Positions 13,611-25,954 of a stretch of DNA of 64,000 nt are shown piece after piece. Position numbers and translations under genes: made by a program. Numbering within the stretch: the stretch's first letter is position 1; each line of letters opens with the position of its first letter. The notes under the pieces are model-generated. The model was given only the letters and a program-made list of their open reading frames with translations, did no database searches and was not told where the DNA came from. The DNA is from Tragulus kanchil (lineage: Eukaryota > Chordata > Mammalia > Artiodactyla > Tragulidae): NCBI GenBank assembly GCA_022376925.1, contig JAIOJX010000025.1, positions 142,869,301-142,933,300 on the forward strand. Reading direction: 5' to 3'.

Positions 13611-14150
13611 TTAATTACTAGGTATTTCAACAACCTTATATAGATTAATGCTCCATTTACATTTCTTCTTTAGTAAATGTTTTATACACATCTCTGTACT
13701 TATTTCTATTGAGTGCTTCTTTAATTGATTATTTTGGTTCCTTTTATGTTTAATATGACATTAATTTTCTTTGTAGTTTACAGATTTGTTTTTTTGCCAA
13801 GACATTTAACATTATTTTGTAGTCAAATCCTTCACTGCATTTCACTGCAACATGTTTTGTGCTTTAGAAAGCCATGTTAAACTTAAAATTTAAAAGTATT
13901 CATCTATATATTACTATATTTATGATTTTATTTTTCACATTTAAATCATTAACTCATTTTTGGTTTTAGCCTAAGGAAAAATGGGTTTAAATACCAACGT
14001 TTGTTCATTGTTAGTTCAAAGTGTGAGTAAGTTCAGTGATCTCTGAGTCTCAGTTTCTTACTTTTAAAAGATGGTTGAAGTATCTACCTCACTAGGTGTT
14101 TATAGGGGTTGAATTAGATAACGCATGTCAATGGTTTAACAGACTTTCTC
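13611..14150. other. Unique AT-rich DNA; possible MIR end
   Basis: Mostly featureless. Bases 14035-14150 (ctctgagtctcagtttctta and following) resemble the central to 3' part of a MIR SINE in plus orientation. Confidence 0.4.
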
Positions 14151-14151
14151 C

Positions 14152-16335
14152 TGATAGTGAATAAAAAATGAGGAGGAAGACTTATAGATTCAAACGTAAA
14201 AAGAATGTATGTAGGTATAGATCATATATAGGGAGAGAGATACAAAAACATCGATAATTTAACAAAGATTTACTTAGATACGGAAATTGAATTGTTTGGA
14301 AAATGAACATATAGCTACTGTCAAAACCTATATGAATATGGGCTTGAAATTAATTTCATGAAAATGTTTTTGGTTCCATTTGAAACAGAATGTTGAATTA
14401 AGGAATTCTCATGAATACTGGACACATAGAGAAAGTTCCTGTGCATGGAACTTACTTGGATTTTGGAGTTTCAAGCCTTTGTTCTACTCTTTTTAATGGA
14501 ATGATTAAATACATAATGAAAGGTTAACATTGATGGTGATCAACAAGCAAAGATAAACACAAAAATGATGCAAGACAGAGTGTTTCTATTCAATATCCTT
14601 CAAGAGCGTCAGATTTAGATTACTTCTAGGCATCCAGGCATCTGAGCTATCACCAGGAATATCTAAATTGCTTTCTCACAGGTTCTACAAAGCACTCACT
14701 TTACTTTATCTACACATTTTAGATGGCACCTCATTGAATTTCTCCTAGCCAATTTACTTTCTGCAAAGCTCACATTTCTCTTACAATAGAGAAATTTCTT
14801 CAGATCTACTCTTTTAACTTTAGTCTAATAGCATGGAGACTTTCCATAAGTTTCACCGTCAGCAGAACAGCACAAATTTAACATTTATGTGATTCGTTTT
14901 TACTAAATAGAAGAAGGTGGAAGTGTAATGCCAAGGGCACTGCAGGTATTAATTTCTCTATGGCTTATGCAATTACTTGAATGCATCCCCAAAGAAAACT
15001 AATATATTGATCAAACTTAAAAATTAGCTTTAATTTACATAAAACCTGAGCTTGAATTACCTGTATGTTGTAGAAAAATGTTTCGGCAAAAATAAGCCAT
15101 AAGAGTTTATAATTCACACTCATCTGGCATACAAGAGATGAAAACTATGAAAGTATTATGAGACAAAAATTCCAATCTTATAAGAAAATTATTTTTAAAA
15201 ATTGGGTTTGTTTTAAAATTGTTATTATTTAACACATCTTTTGATAGTGAATAAAAATGAGGAGGAAGACTTATAGATTCAAACGTAAAAAGAATGTATG
15301 TAGGTATAGATCATATATAGGGAGAGAGATACAAAAACATCGATAATTTAACAAAGATTTACTTAGATATGGAAATTGAATTGTTTGGAAAATGAACATA
15401 TAGCTACTGTCAAAACCTATATGAATATGGGCTTGAAATTAATTTCATGAAAATGTTTTTGGTTCCATTTGAAACAGAATGTTGAATTAAGGAATTCTCA
15501 TGAATACTGGACACATAGAGAAAGTTCCTGTGCATGGAACTTACTTGGATTTTGGAGTTTCAAGCCTTTGTTCTACTCTTTTTAATGGAATGATTAAATA
15601 CATAATGAAAGGTTAACATTGATGGTGATCAACAAGCAAAGATAAACACAAAAATGATGCAAGACAGAGTGTTTCTATTCAATATCCTTCAAGAGCGTCA
15701 GATTTAGATTACTTCTAGGCATCCAGGCATCTGAGCTATCACCAGGAATATCTAAATTGCTTTCTCACAGGTTCTACAAAGCACTCACTTTACTTTATCT
15801 ACACATTTTAGATGGCACCTCATTGAATTTCTCCTAGCCAATTTACTTTCTGCAAAGCTCACATTTCTCTTACAATAGAGAAATTTCTTCAGATCTACTC
15901 TTTTAACTTTAGTCTAATAGCATGGAGACTTTCCATAAGTTTCACCGTCAGCAGAACAGCACAAATTTAACATTTATGTGATTCGTTTTTACTAAATAGA
16001 AGAAGGTGGAAGTGTAATGCCAAGGGCAATGCAGGTATTAATTTTCTCTATGGCTTATGCAATTACTTGAATGCATCCCCAAAGAAAACTAATATATTGA
16101 TCAAACTTAAAAATTAGCTTTAATTTACATAAAACCTGAGCTTGAATTACCTGTATGTTGTAGAAAAATGTTTCGGCAAAAATAAGCCATAAGAGTTTAT
16201 AATTCACACTCATCTGGCATACAAGAGATGAAAACTATGAAAGTATTATGAGACAAAAATTCCAATCTTATAAGAAAATTATTTTTTAAAAATTGGGTTT
16301 GTTTTAAAAATTGTTATTATTTAACACATCTTTTA
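14152..16335. repeat. Tandem duplication D5, period about 1089 bp
   Basis: Bases 14152-15241 recur at 15242-16335. A one-base difference in an A-run near 14165/15255 shifts the offset from 1090 to 1089, and further homopolymer differences appear toward the right end. The copies abut without filler. Content is AT-rich and unrecognised. Confidence 0.94.
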
Positions 16336-16502
16336 AAATATTTTTCTTTATTTATTTGACTGTGTTGGGTCTTACTTGCAGGACTTGGAATCTTTAGTTG
16401 CAGCAGGTGGGATCTAGTTCCCTGACCAGGGATCGAAAACAGGCCCCCTGTGTCTGCATTAGGAGCATGGTGTCTTAGCAACTGGACCACCAGGGAAGTC
16501 CC
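16336..16502 (-). mobile_element. CHR-type tRNA-Glu-derived SINE
   Basis: Minus orientation. The right end, gtgtcttagcaactggacca and the following ccagggaagtcc, is the reverse complement of the tRNA-derived head. ccctgaccagggatcgaaaac covers the B-box region. The left end is the AT-rich 3' tail. Confidence 0.8.
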
Positions 16503-16639
16503 TATTTAACACATTTTATGTAAGTATATAACATGTAGAGTTTTTAACAGAAAAATAGAAAACAAATTGCCAATAATGCCACATCTCAAAGATAACAAGT
16601 AAGAATAATGTTCACTGAATCTTCCAGACTTTTTCGACA

Positions 16640-16642
<3 letters not shown>

Positions 16643-16670
<28 letters not shown>

Positions 16671-16671
16671 T
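16643..16671. repeat. (CA)n microsatellite
   Basis: About 13-14 CA units. The D6 duplicate at 17813-17838 is one unit shorter. Confidence 0.95.
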
Positions 16672-17505
16672 CATACACACACAACGTCATTCCACACATT
16701 CAGTTTTGTTGTCTCCTTTTTTCATTTAATGTTAACTTAACAGGGAAATTCTCTGATGAGTCAGTAGTTTGGATTTCTTGCTCCCAAAAAAGCAAGAGGC
16801 AGAACAAGTTGGATCCCTGGTTAGAGAACTAAGATCTCAAATGCCACAAAATACAATCCAAAAAAAATTAAGCTGTTTTCTTGTCATTTTTTTAAAAATT
16901 CAACAAATACCTATTAAGCAGCTACCTCTTGTTATAACATTATGCTAATTAAGATGTAAATAAAAAATTATAGAACAGTAATTGTTGTTTTCTTGTAGAA
17001 CTTACATTTCTATTGAGAAAAAATGAACAAGGAGCCATTGGATAAAAAACTAAAATATGCATTTGTATGACTGTAAATAATAAACTCATGAATGAATGAT
17101 AATGAAGAACTGAGTGCGATAGCTACTAAAAGAATGTGGTCAAAAGTGGCATTCTACAGACGACATTTTTGCTGGGTTTCAAAAGATACAGAGCAACATT
17201 TATGTGGGGACATTTGGAGAACAATAAAAAATATCCCTGTTTCAGAGTCTAGTGGGAAAGGAAAGGACAGAAGAGGATACAGTCAGACAGAGAAATTTAA
17301 ATCATTTGGGCTTGAATTACCTGTATGTTGTAGAAAAATGTTTCGGCAAAAATAAGCCATAAGAGTTTATAATTCACACTCATCTGGCATACAAGAGATG
17401 AAAACTATGAAAGTATTATGAGACAAAAATTCCAATCTTATAAGAAAATTATTTTTTAAAAATTGGGTTTGTTTTAAAAATTGTTATTATTTAACACATC
17501 TTTTA

Positions 17506-17672
17506 AAATATTTTTCTTTATTTATTTGACTGTGTTGGGTCTTACTTGCAGGACTTGGAATCTTTAGTTGCAGCAGGTGGGATCTAGTTCCCTGACCAGG
17601 GATCGAAAACAGGCCCCCTGTGTCTGCATTAGGAGCATGGTGTCTTAGCAACTGGACCACCAGGGAAGTCCC
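17506..17672 (-). mobile_element. CHR-type SINE, D6 duplicate
   Basis: Same sequence as 16336-16502, carried by the D6 duplication. Confidence 0.8.
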
Positions 17673-17812
17673 TATTTAACACATTTTATGTAAGTATATA
17701 ACATGTAGAGTTTTTAACAGAAAAATAGAAAACAAATTGCCAATAATGCCACATCTCAAAGATAACAAGTAAGAATAATGTTCACTGAATCTTCCAGACT
17801 TTTTCGACATAC

Positions 17813-17838
17813 CCACACACACACACACACACACACAC
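17813..17838. repeat. (CA)n microsatellite, D6 duplicate
   Basis: Shorter copy of the repeat at 16643-16671. Confidence 0.95.
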
Positions 17839-18484
17839 TCATACACACACAACGTCATTCCACACATTCAGTTTTGTTGTCTCCTTTTTTCATTTAATGT
17901 TAACTTAACAGGGAAATTCTCTGATGAGTCAGTAGTTTGGATTTCTTGCTCCCAAAAAAGCAAGAGGCAGAACAAGTTGGATCCCTGGTTAGAGAACTAA
18001 GATCTCAAATGCCACAAAATACAATCCAAAAAAAATTAAGCTGTTTTCTTGTCATTTTTTTAAAAATTCAACAAATACCTATTAAGCAGCTACCTCTTGT
18101 TATAACATTATGCTAATTAAGATGTAAATAAAAAATTATAGAACAGTAATTGTTGTTTTCTTGTAGAACTTACATTTCTATTGAGAAAAAATGAACAAGG
18201 AGCCATTGGATAAAAAACTAAAATATGCATTTGTATGACTGTAAATAATAAACTCATGAATGAATGATAATGAAGAACTGAGTGCGATAGCTACTAAAAG
18301 AATGTGGTCAAAAGTGGCATTCTACAGACGACATTTTTGCTGGGTTTCAAAAGATACAGAGCAACATTTATGTGGGGACATTTGGAGAACAATAAAAAAT
18401 ATCCCTGTTTCAGAGTCTAGTGGGAAAGGAAAGGACAGAAGAGGATACAGTCAGACAGAGATTAAATCATTTCTAGTAAGACTG

Positions 18485-18870
18485 AAGGTCTTGAATTTGG
18501 GCTAACTTTTGACTCCTTTGACCAAGAGAATACAGGATAGGTGATACTGTGCCTATTTCAGGTCTTTAAGAACCATAGACTACCATTTTCATTCACGTGT
18601 CCAGTTGTTTTATAAGAAATTCAATAACCTTGAGGGAGCTATACTGTGAGGAAGCCCAAGCTAACCACAGGGAGACCATATAGAAGAACACTGAAACACG
18701 GGACATGAGAGTAAGGTCATCAGAAGGTTCCATCCCAGCTGAGCCACAGCAGAATGAGCCCCAGCCAGTAACACAGGGAGTGTAACCAGCCAGTCATGCC
18801 TGCTCAATTCCTGACAAATTATATTATGAAAAATAAGATTCTTGTTTTATACAAGTTAATTTGGGAATGG
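18485..18870 (+). mobile_element. MLT1-type (ERVL-MaLR) LTR relic
   Basis: Segments such as gaggaagcccaagcta, agggagaccatatagaagaa, ccagctgagccacag and caattcctgacaaatta follow the order of an MLT1-like LTR in plus orientation. It is heavily diverged, and no internal gene region is attached. Confidence 0.5.
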
Positions 18871-19094
18871 TTAATTATACAGCAATAACTCAAAGAAACA
18901 ATAAACCTATATTATGATACTATATAATAACACAGTATAAAATGATATAATCTGAGGTAATGAGATTATATGGAAACTAGTTGTAACTCTCTTTTTCCTC
19001 AGTAATATATTCTTAGTACAAAATAAACACAAAGTGCATGTATTTTTTCAAATATTTGTGTCGCCCTAAGTACCCTCTTTCAGCTATTCATTTT

Positions 19095-19239
19095 ATTTTA
19101 TTTTTAAAATTATTATTATTATTATTATTTTGGCTGCATGATACAGACTGTGGGATATTAGTCCTCTGACCCGGATTGAACCCAGGCCCTCAGTAATGAG
19201 AGTTCTGAGTCTAAACCACTAGACCACCAGGGAATTCCC
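19095..19239 (-). mobile_element. CHR-type SINE with (ATT)n tail
   Basis: Minus orientation. The tRNA-like end ctagaccaccagggaattcc lies at the right and the ATT-rich 3' tail (19109-19130) at the left. It is short and diverged. Confidence 0.75.
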
Positions 19240-19352
19240 TCCAATATTCATTTTATAAATGCATCACATACAAACACTGACCATTTAAAAAGTAACTACA
19301 AGAATATATTGGTATTTTCCCACTTTTAACATTCAATATTTTATTCTTTGAA

Positions 19353-19554
19353 CTTCCGAGGTGACACTATTGGTAAGGAATCTACCTGCCAATACAGGAG
19401 ACGCAAGGAACATGGGTTCAATCTGTGGGTCGGGAAAACCTCCTGGAGTAGGAAATGGCAACCCACGCCAGTATTCTTGCCTGGAGAATCCATGGACAGA
19501 GGAGCCAGGTGACTGTAGTCCGTGGGATCACAAAGAGTTGGATACTACTGAGCA

Positions 19555-19560
<6 letters not shown>
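19353..19560 (+). mobile_element. Bov-tA SINE
   Basis: A tRNA-like head (gacactattggtaaggaat, ggttcaatctgtgggtc) is followed by the BovB-like tail (tggagtaggaaatggcaacc, tccatggacagaggagcc, agttggatactactgagca). A (CA)n tract follows directly (19556-19584), the usual microsatellite birth at a SINE 3' end. Confidence 0.88.

Positions 19561-19584
<24 letters not shown>
19556..19584. repeat. (CA)n microsatellite at SINE tail
   Basis: Perfect CA tract continuing from the 3' end of the preceding Bov-tA. Confidence 0.95.
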
Positions 19585-19585
<1 letters not shown>

Positions 19586-19659
19586 TTTATTCTCAACAAA
19601 TGTTGGCTGACATAAATATGGCGATAAATGACTCAAGTTAAATGTGTCCTGAATCATTA

Positions 19660-20350
19660 AAAATGATTTTTATTAAACTCTATTCTACTAAATGTATGCT
19701 ATTACCTATTGGTCAATTAATTTATTTGATATAAATATATAAAATATACAAATAATTCTTAAAGCTTCATAACTTACAGTAATGACAAATTATGGTCAAA
19801 ATTACCGATAATAAGAAACTAACTAGAGAACTTACAATTAAGACAACTCGTATTCACTTAATTATCTGACACTCCCTCTTATTTGCTTTTAGCTCTGCTT
19901 AGTTCTACCCCAGATATCATCAAACAGGTAGTAGGCTCCAGCTCTTCTGCACTCATAGGTAAAATTCACTAACACTGGAAATACAAATGAATAATCTCTT
20001 GCAAGCATACTTTGTGATCCAAACCTCCTTCAGCTGACAAGAATCTGTGTCACAATAAACACTTAAGATTGCTGAAATCTTTTTATGCAAGCTTTCCAGG
20101 AAAAGACCCAGTTTTCTGTAATTCCATTTATCTCCTCAGCTTGTGGAATCTATGTGCAGTCTCAGAAGATCCTCAAATAATTGACCAAGTGTCATTTCTA
20201 CCCACAGGTCCTTCGATCCATGCAAAGCTATTATATTTATTATGCACAGATCTTTCAAAATAATGTAGTTAAACTTAGGAAATGTTTATTATTAATAACA
20301 CAAAATGCCATATCAGCAGAAGAGGATTATGACACAGATGGCTTCTTAAC
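19660..20350. other. Unique AT-rich DNA
   Basis: No repeat recognised. Open frames at 20069-20263 and 20181-20408 (+) are short and resemble no known protein. Confidence 0.45.
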
Positions 20351-20355
20351 AACAA

Positions 20356-22520
20356 CAAAAAAGTATTCTAGACAAATGTCCAAATGTCCTAAGATTCTGT
20401 TAAAATGAATTTAGAGTACCTAAAAGGTGAGTTAAAACAGACTAGCAAAGCCACTTCAATGTATCTATTGCTTGAGGAGACTTAGTTTTTCATAAAAGAA
20501 ATGGCCTTTTTCTTTTATTATCAGAATTATTTTAAGATCAGACTCTCTTGCATATTCATATTTATCTCTATGGTCTTTTTAGTAATTGTCACCTTATGAA
20601 ACGAAGTAGCTGGAGCAGTTTAATCTTTTCCTACATATTTAGCATTAATTTCCATTCATGATTATATGTAATGCAAAGTTGTTCCAAGAGGATTGTGAAA
20701 GTTAAATTCAATTAATCTCATAAAAACTCAGCAATTACGGAATTTTATATGCTACTGCCAATGTGGCCTCCTACAGACACTAATTTGAGATGATACTACA
20801 GATCTATAAATTTATCTCTAAAATGCCTTCGCCTTTCTTGATTATGCTCTTCAAATTGCTACCTGTTTATTGGCTAATGAAAATGATCAGCTGACACTGA
20901 AAAAGGATGTTCTCATTTTTTCATGTCCTGAGTATTCGAAGCCATTTTTTTTTTTTCTGGTGGATGCATTCTGTTTGTGAGACTAACCTGTTCTGCTGCT
21001 GTTTACAATAAAAAAAAGACAGTGCTTTCTTGATGGGAAAACCATGCTCTTCTTAGAGAATAAACTGAAATGAATGCATCATCATATTATCTGTATAGTA
21101 TATTACTTCATATACATTAACCAGTGGGAATTACAGTTTACTCTTTATATATCAGTAAAGTGAGCATACTAAATTCTAAATGAATGTTATTGCTATTATT
21201 ATTTTTATTTTACAGTAATGTCCTAGGAAAGATGTTGGGTGATGTATTCTATTTAGGGAATAACCTATTCCACAGCAGATATGGTGCACTTCTCTTTTTA
21301 AAAATGTAGTAGATAGTAGTCCAGGGACCACACTCTTGTCATCATGGCTTGCACTGCATGTACAGTTTTGCTCCAGTCTTTTTAAATTTTGTTTCCACTT
21401 CTGCTATCACCCCTTCAAAGTGAATTTAGAGTACCTAAAAGGGTTGACGTTTTAAAAAAAAAGTATTCTAGACAAATGTCCAAATGTCCTAAGATTCTGT
21501 TAAAATGAATTTAGAGTACCTAAAAGGTGAGTTAAAACAGACTAGCAAAGCCACTTCAATGTATCTATTGCTTGAGGAGACTTAGTTTTTCATAAAAGAA
21601 ATGGCCTTTTTCTTTTATTATCAGAATTATTTTAAGATCAGACTCTCTTGCATATTCATATTTATCTCTATGGTCTTTTTAGTAATTGTCACCTTATGAA
21701 ACGAAGTAGCTGGAGCAGTTTAATCTTTTCCTACATATTTAGCATTAATTTCCATTCATGATTATATGTAATGCAAAGTTGTTCCAAGAGGATTGTGAAA
21801 GTTAAATTCAATTAATCTCATAAAAACTCAGCAATTACGGAATTTTATATGCTACTGCCAATGTGGCCTCCTACAGACACTAATTTGAGATGATACTACA
21901 GATCTATAAATTTATCTCTAAAATGCCTTCGCCTTTCTTGATTATGCTCTTCAAATTGCTACCTGTTTATTGGCTAATGAAAATGATCAGCTGACACTGA
22001 AAAAGGATGTTCTCATTTTTTCATGTCCTGAGTATTCGAAGCCATTTTTTTTTTTTCTGGTGGATGCATTCTGTTTGTGAGACTAACCTGTTCTGCTGCT
22101 GTTTACAATAAAAAAAAGACAGTGCTTTCTTGATGGGAAAACCATGCTCTTCTTAGAGAATAAACTGAAATGAATGCATCATCATATTATCTGTATAGTA
22201 TATTACTTCATATACATTAACCAGTGGGAATTACAGTTTACTCTTTATATATCAGTAAAGTGAGCATACTAAATTCTAAATGAATGTTATTGCTATTATT
22301 ATTTTTATTTTACAGTAATGTCCTAGGAAAGATGTTGGGTGATGTATTCTATTTAGGGAATAACCTATTCCACAGCAGATATGGTGCACTTCTCTTTTTA
22401 AAAATGTAGTAGATAGTAGTCCAGGGACCACACTCTTGTCATCATGGCTTGCACTGCATGTACAGTTTTGCTCCAGTCTTTTTAAATTTTGTTTCCACTT
22501 CTGCTATCACCCCTTCAAAG
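20356..22520. repeat. Tandem duplication D7, period 1100 bp
   Basis: Bases from about 20356 to 21420 recur from 21456 to 22520 with no difference I could see. Filler at 21421-21455 separates them, and its first 22 bases copy 20406-20427. The duplicated unit is repeat-free and could include conserved non-coding sequence. Confidence 0.95.
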
Positions 22521-23340
22521 GCATGTACTCTAAAATATTTAAGATATGTTGTTAACTTATTTGTCAAATAAACAGTGACAATTTGTATGTTTGTATATTT
22601 ACACATAACACTAAGAATTTACATTATTTTTTCCTATTTTACTCATTCAACAATTTGAGCTCTCTGTTGCTACATACCTATCTCAGATGATTGTTACATT
22701 CCCTCCATCACATGGATTCAGCACATTTCTTTTAACCATTCCTCTCTAATGGATACTGAGTCAACTCCAGAAATATTGAAAATAATTTCCTAATCAGAGA
22801 TGCTCTCCTCTCATCAGAAATATTCGGATGAAATTCAACATATCAACTTTTAATCTTATAAAGATCTGTTCTTTGGTAGTAAGTTTTTCTATTCCTCTAG
22901 AATACAAATATTTTCCTTCTTTATTATTTTTATTCATTATTCTGAATCCTCCTTTTATATGGTTTGAAATCTAGGCTTGGACTTACTGGTTTTCTCCAGA
23001 GAAATATAGTTTTCCCAGCTCCATCTGCTAACCAATCTGGTATTTCTCCTTGAATAGGACCATGATTATCATATGTCAAATACTCATACAGACATGAGAT
23101 TGCCTCTCTACATTCTTTCTTGCATTGATCTGAGGCCTGCCCTTTCAAGAAATGGATTGGTTCAATTTCTACATTTTTAAAAATTTAACACTATGTTAAG
23201 GTAATCCTCTTTCCATTGTCTTCTTCTTCAAAGTCTATTAGCTTGTAACTTATTATACGATTTGAATATAACTATACTATATGTCCTAAAAATAAGTTGA
23301 TAATTTTTATTTTTTTTAAGTTTTACATCTATTTTTTTGG
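22521..23340. other. Unique AT-rich DNA
   Basis: No gene or repeat identified. The 72-codon minus-strand frame at 22930-23148 has no recognisable similarity. Confidence 0.45.
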
Positions 23341-23344
23341 CCTC

Positions 23345-23598
23345 TTTTATTGATTTTTTAAATGTATTTATTTTCATACATCTTTATTATTTGGCCTGTG
23401 TGGGCTTCCCATTGCAGTAGTCTACCTCATTGCAGAGCATCCACTCTGGGAGCATGCACTCCAGAGCGCTGGCTAGTAATTGGACACACTGGTCCAGCCA
23501 CTCCACGGCACGTGGGATCTTCCCCAGCCGGGGATCGAACCAGTGTCACTTGTACCACGAGGCAGACACTTTATCCACTGGACCATCAGGGAAGCCCT
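23345..23598 (-). mobile_element. CHR-type SINE (long form)
   Basis: Minus orientation. The right end (actggaccatcagggaagcc) is the tRNA-derived head, and cggggatcgaaccagtg covers the B box. The body has the ggcacgtgggatcttccc and attggacacactggtccagc segments. The left end is AT-rich. Same subfamily as 24441, 57686 and 62785. Confidence 0.85.
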
Positions 23599-24440
23599 AT
23601 TTTGGAGTTTTAATTGTGAGAATACATTTGAAAAATAATTATCATTACAAAGATCTCTCAGGAAGAAATATTATAAAATGATCTAGTTAATTCAAATATT
23701 TTATATCCCTTAATATGACTTTTTTTATCTATAAAGATATTTTCCATGCTTTTCAGAATGATTATTATATACCTGTAATTTGTTTTAACAGTGAGAAATA
23801 ATTCAATTCCTATTTCAGCAATGTTGATATAGACAAGTTTAACTTTATACACTGCATGTGTAGGAATTTACTGACTTGCTCATCTTGGTTAGAAGATTTT
23901 TGTTTCCCTATTCTATTGTATTTTACTAAAGGAATAATTGTAAAATCCATGTGTAATGATATTTTCCTTGTATTTGCATATCGGATTATTTCATATAACG
24001 CTGAGCTCAACCTCCAATACTGAACTAAAATGCAGGCATAATCCTGAGCATATTTATAGTGCATTTATTCTTAAAGATAAAACATCTAAAATTCTCCATC
24101 AGGTATATAAGCATTTCTATTCTGCTTATTTTGTCTAAGTATTCTTTTTTTAATGTTTATCCATAAACAGGGTTGAATTATGTGATTTAAAAAACCTTGT
24201 TAACTGAAGACTTTTTTATTAACATGATGAGTTGCATTGCTATATACTTTAACTCTTTTTACTTTTATTAGGTAGGCAGCATTTGATTCAAATTTATTTT
24301 TAATAAACAGATTCAATTCAGTAATATTTCAGGCATTTAAGTTTATGTTCCTGTGTAAATCAGAGCTACGATATTTTCCTGTGATGTTATTATTAATATC
24401 AAGGATATGTTAGCCTCATAGGACTAGTAAGCCTTTTCTT

Positions 24441-24751
24441 TTCTTTTTTTTTTTTTAAAGATTTATTTATTTATTTTATTTTTGGGCGGGGGTCGGGTTG
24501 GGGGTTGGGGAGGGAAGGGAGCAGGCGGACCACTTTTATTGGTCTTTCATTTCTCTATTTTCATCCGTCTTTGTTCTTTGGCTCCTGTGGGCCTCCCATC
24601 GCGGTGGCGTCTGTCGTTGCTGAGCACCGGCTCTGGGCGCATGTGCGCCAGAGCTCTGGCTCAGTAATTGGACACATCCGTCCAGCCGCTCCGCGGCACG
24701 TGGGATCTTCCCAGGCCAGGGCTCGCCCACTGGACCACCAGGGGAAGCCCG
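24441..24751 (-). mobile_element. CHR-type SINE with target-site duplication
   Basis: Minus orientation with CpG-rich body. It is flanked by gccttttct at 24431-24439 and again at 24752-24760, a 9-bp target-site duplication. Compared with its relatives in this window, about 40 bases are missing between the ggccaggg and cccactgga segments (near 24720-24730), removing most of the tRNA B-box side. The left part is a G-rich tract (24484-24519). Confidence 0.85.
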
Positions 24752-25034
24752 GCCTTTTCTCTTTTTATCTAATTGCTGGTATAACTTGTATAAAATTGGT
24801 ATTTCTGGTTCCTTTTAATAATTGGTAAAAACAACCTGTGAACTATGTGACAAATATAGATTTTAGGATAAGAGAAAATAAGTCCCTACTTGATGTGCAT
24901 GTAAGTGGCCATATCTGAAACATGTTTATCATTCAGTCTGTTTCCTTTCTCTCTCCTTTTATTTTATATTCAGTCTTCTATTTTAGAAGAGTTTTATTTC
25001 ATTAGTGCCAGGAAATACAAACATTAAGTGATCC

Positions 25035-25160
25035 TCACAATAGTATGCATTGTTATTGTCAGAGAGGTTAATAGACTTGTTCACGGTCACACAGCTAACC
25101 ACTAACTTGGATTCAGATAGCACATGGACTTTTACTGTAGCCATTACCCTAAAAGTTACC
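25035..25160 (-). mobile_element. MIR SINE relic
   Basis: Contains acttgttcacggtcacacag followed by ctaaccactaacttggattc, the reverse complement of the MIR core and head. Diverged. Confidence 0.65.
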
Positions 25161-25479
25161 ACCTTAAAAATAAGATTTTAAAAACCTGTGAATGTTTACT
25201 CATTGAAAGTCTTGGTCTCAGTATCTAATATTACTTTTATTTATAGATTACTTCTCAGTCATCTTCAAGAACTACTCACTTATTCTACATCTATCCCATC
25301 TTTCTTTACTTTCTGCATCTGCATATAGAAGAACCTGTCTAAAGATGAGGGAATAGCTCTACACAGTCTGGTCTAGTCATATGGTTGAGGGACTGTGTAG
25401 AACATAGGCTACAAGGAGTCAAATGAGCCCCATATTCCACAAGCATGCTTGAAGCAATTTAAATGTGACTGGACACACA

Positions 25480-25640
25480 GATTCCAGAGTCTATCTGATC
25501 CAGTCGCGGCTCCCCACCTGGCTGTGTGGACTTGACCTATGTGTTTACCTTCCTTGCACCTCAGTTTTCTCATTTGTAAAGTGTGGTTAATAATATCACC
25601 TACTGCATACAGCTTATGTTAGTGTTAAACTAGTAAAGCT
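25480..25640 (+). mobile_element. MIR SINE relic
   Basis: Contains ctgtgtggacttgacctatg, then acctcagttttctcatttgt, aaagtgtggttaataat and the 3' portion gaacaatagctaacagc. Plus orientation. Confidence 0.65.
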
Positions 25641-25954
25641 ACAGAATTTAGAACAATAGCTAACAGCATACATCGCTTAAGTATGTCATTCTTTTTAAGA
25701 CTTATAACATTTGTATTGTGCATGCAAGTAGCCATATATGAAATAATGTTTGTCATTCAGTCTGTAGGTGAACACATTTTTCATCTAATTGGGTGCTGGT
25801 ATTGGAGGACTTTGGTAACAGCGTGGTGTATATGTGTGTCGTATGCAACTCCCTGCCCCATACCCAGTACCACCAGCTCTCCTAGCATACAAAAGTTCAA
25901 TAAATAATATTACATGTATCAGTGAATAAAAATAACGAATTTACCATTATGCTT

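Larger units (their letters stand above)
16141..18474. repeat. Tandem duplication D6, period about 1168-1170 bp
   Basis: Bases from 16141 to about 17307 recur from 17311 to about 18474. The offset changes from 1170 to 1168 at the CA microsatellite. The left copy's last ~15 bases look like an error-bearing version of 18459-18474. D6 overlaps D5, giving three copies of the piece around 15048-15241 (also 16138-16335 and 17308-17508). Confidence 0.93.

Noticed and set aside
16643..17838. Regularly spaced repeats as a CRISPR-like array
   Set aside because: These are CA microsatellites and a two-copy 1.17-kb duplication in mammalian DNA, not short repeats with unique spacers.
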